From: Lachnoclostridium sp. UBA903
GTDB lineage: Bacteria; Bacillota; Clostridia; Lachnospirales; Lachnospiraceae
Assembly (NCBI GenBank): GCA_002294045.1
Contig: DBEP01000114.1
Span: 138,246 to 202,245 of the forward strand
DNA length: 64,000 nucleotides
Direction: 5' to 3'
Shown here: piece after piece, positions 62,600 through 64,000 of the stretch
Position numbering within the stretch: the stretch's first letter is position 1
Layout: each line of letters starts with the position of its first letter
The notes under the pieces: model-generated
Told to the model about the DNA's origin: nothing
What the model saw: only the letters and a program-made list of their open reading frames with translations
The model's database searches: none
Translations under genes and position numbers: made by a program

Positions 62600-63676
62600 A
62601 TGAGTTTTATTAAGGGAATGGATATTTCCATGTTAAGGGAATTAGAGGAACTGGGGGCAGAATATTACGATAACGGTACCAGACAGGACATTTTTCAAAT
62701 ACTGAAAAATCATGATATCAATGCCGTCAGGCTGAGGCTCTGGCATAATCCTTACAATGGGAACAGAATACCTTACGGCGGAGGTACAAATGACCTGAAA
62801 ACAACTGCCATGCTGGCAGACAGGGCATGCAGGAGCGGTATGTTATTTGCTCTGGATATTCATTACAGCGATTTTTGGACGGACCCCTTAAAGCAGATAA
62901 AACCAAAGGCATGGGAAAATCTGACCGGTGCAGGACTGGAAGAGGAAGTTTATAATTATACCTATAATATACTAGGCAAGCTGAAAAGCCGGGGATTAAT
63001 GCCGGCCATGGTCCAGGTGGGAAATGAACTGACGAACGGTATCTTATGGCCTGACGGCAGGCTTCCGGATTATGGTGCCATGGTACGGCTCTTGAAGCAG
63101 GGGATTACGGCCGTAAAGGATATAAGTCCCGATATCAAAGTGATACTTCATCTTGATAACGGCGGAAATAATGAACTATACAGGGAATGGTTTGACAATA
63201 TTGAGAAAGAATCCGTGGCGTATGATGTAATCGGCCTGTCCTATTATCCCTATTGGCATGGAACCCTGGATGAACTGGAATTTAATATGAACGATATCAG
63301 CAGACGGTACGGCAAGGATGTCATGGTTGTGGAAACCGCTTACGGCTTTACTACGGACAGCTATAATAACGAAGGGATGATTTTCTCAAAAGAGCTGGCG
63401 GATAAGGTTCCGTTTGAACCGACAGAAAAAGGCCAAAGCGATTTCATGACCGAATTATTAAACCGTATCAGGCGTGTAAAAAATCAAAGGGGTACAGGCT
63501 TCTTTTACTGGGAGCCGGCCTGGATTCCGGTCAAAGGCTCCACCTGGGCCACAGCCGAAGGCAGAAAATACATCAAAGACAGCTCGGGCGGCGGCAATAC
63601 GTGGGCAAACCAGGCACTCTTTGACTTTCACGGCAATACCCTTCCGGCTCTGAAAGCAATCAGGGATTTTAAATAA
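62600..63676 (+). CDS. GH53 endo-beta-1,4-galactanase
   Basis: 358 residues. Glycoside hydrolase family 53, clan A, splits beta-1,4-galactan side chains of pectin. Opening FIKGMDISMLRELEELGA, acid/base Glu in QVGNELTNGILWPDG (about 150), nucleophile Glu in VMVVETAYGFT (about 256), and RGTGFFYWEPAWIPVKG near the end. There is no signal peptide from ATG 62600, so it probably acts inside the cell on imported galacto-oligosaccharides. The frame is open upstream to 62537 but those residues do not look like a signal peptide. GGAGG lies 12 bases before ATG 62600. A sugar-binding lipoprotein follows. Confidence 0.92.
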   Translation: MSFIKGMDISMLRELEELGAEYYDNGTRQDIFQILKNHDINAVRLRLWHNPYNGNRIPYGGGTNDLKTTAMLADRACRSGMLFALDIHYSDFWTDPLKQIKPKAWENLTGAGLEEEVYNYTYNILGKLKSRGLMPAMVQVGNELTNGILWPDGRLPDYGAMVRLLKQGITAVKDISPDIKVILHLDNGGNNELYREWFDNIEKESVAYDVIGLSYYPYWHGTLDELEFNMNDISRRYGKDVMVVETAYGFTTDSYNNEGMIFSKELADKVPFEPTEKGQSDFMTELLNRIRRVKNQRGTGFFYWEPAWIPVKGSTWATAEGRKYIKDSSGGGNTWANQALFDFHGNTLPALKAIRDFK

Positions 63677-63723
63677 GCAGCATATCAATCATATAATTTA
63701 ATTTTCAGAATGGAGAATAAGGT

Positions 63724-64000
63724 ATGAAAAAGATGAGCAACAAAATTACAAAAGGCTTATTGCCCGCCGTTTTACTTGCCTCAATGTTACTTTCCGGCTG
63801 CGGCAAAACGGAGAAACCGGCCGTGAATTCAGACAGCCCGGAATCAGGTCAGGCAAAGGCAGCTTCCGTTGTTGTCTGGACAAACCTGGAGAATGAAGCC
63901 GAAACACTGAAGAAATACGGGGAAATGTGGGCAGAGGAAACAGGTAATACCGTAAAGGTAATCCATGAAACTTCTGATTTGCAGCAATTTGCCCAGGCGG
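63724..64000 (+). CDS. Extracellular sugar-binding lipoprotein of an ABC importer, 3' end outside window
   Basis: 92 codons visible. N-terminal signal peptide with lipobox LLSGCGK (Cys at about residue 25), an Ala/Ser-rich linker and the start of a family-1 solute-binding domain (VVVWTNLENEAETLKKYGEM). Should capture galacto-oligosaccharides for import, as judged from its place 47 bp after the GH53 gene and under the same LacI control. RBS TGGAGAA precedes ATG 63724. Permease genes would lie beyond the window. Confidence 0.88.
   Translation, partial: MKKMSNKITKGLLPAVLLASMLLSGCGKTEKPAVNSDSPESGQAKAASVVVWTNLENEAETLKKYGEMWAEETGNTVKVIHETSDLQQFAQA

Overview
The window is low-G+C DNA with strong Shine-Dalgarno sites and tightly packed operons. 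It carries spore-former and Lachnospiraceae-type families: a SpoVB-like flippase, a Csp-like S8 pseudoprotease, DUF4491 and DUF6774 proteins, a YvyF-like protein and a GH53 galactanase. It most likely comes from an anaerobic, spore-forming Clostridia of the Lachnospiraceae. No rRNA or tRNA gene was seen.

Region 1 (1-9994) looks like one catabolic locus. It holds a 5'-truncated triosephosphate isomerase paralogue, a LarA-like nickel racemase/epimerase, a NitT/TauT-type ABC importer (permease, ATPase, lipoprotein), a histidine kinase and LuxR-type regulator, a class II aldolase and a phosphoglucose isomerase. The substrate is unknown. Region 2 (10545-19636) is mixed: an ANT(6)-like nucleotidyltransferase, DUF4491, a SpoVB-like flippase, a peptidoglycan-binding protein, a zinc-ribbon membrane protein, an MBL hydrolase, a YvyF-like protein, a GNAT acetyltransferase and an EEP-family hydrolase.

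Region 3 (19999-29515) is an AT-richer, co-directional eight-gene cluster: HD hydrolase, radical SAM with Cx9CxxC spacing, cupin, radical SAM/SPASM, a nucleoside-diphosphate-kinase-like protein, a NTP_transf_5-like protein and two ABC exporter half-transporters. I do not recognise it as a described pathway. It reads as a biosynthesis-plus-export locus (RiPP-like or nucleotide-linked) and is the best candidate for an undescribed system.

Region 4 (29498-43720) holds LysR/TauE, an S8 protease homologue that has lost its catalytic His, a VOC remnant, GNAT, TetR with a CrtI-like oxidoreductase, a B12-type radical SAM protein, an AraC-ClpP pair, a PaaK-like enzyme, Nudix, and an AraC/GyrI-like pair.

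Region 5 (44286-57118) is a complete type I-B CRISPR-Cas locus: cas6-cas8b(cas11b)-cas7-cas5-[terminator]-cas3-cas4-cas1-cas2, then two arrays. Array 1 has 16 repeats and array 2 has 20. Each array has its own homologous leader with a 17-bp-spaced promoter. Between the arrays lies a decayed 3' end of cas1, so leader, repeat and neighbouring cas1 were duplicated and the repeats then diverged at two positions. IS3-type fossils precede cas6.

Region 6 (57665-64000) holds a second AraC/GyrI paralogue, Nudix, DinB and MFS genes, and a LacI-controlled galactanase locus running into a truncated sugar-binding lipoprotein. Three families of short inverted-repeat (MITE-like) elements are scattered through the window. 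Two of them supply the stop codon of the adjacent gene.
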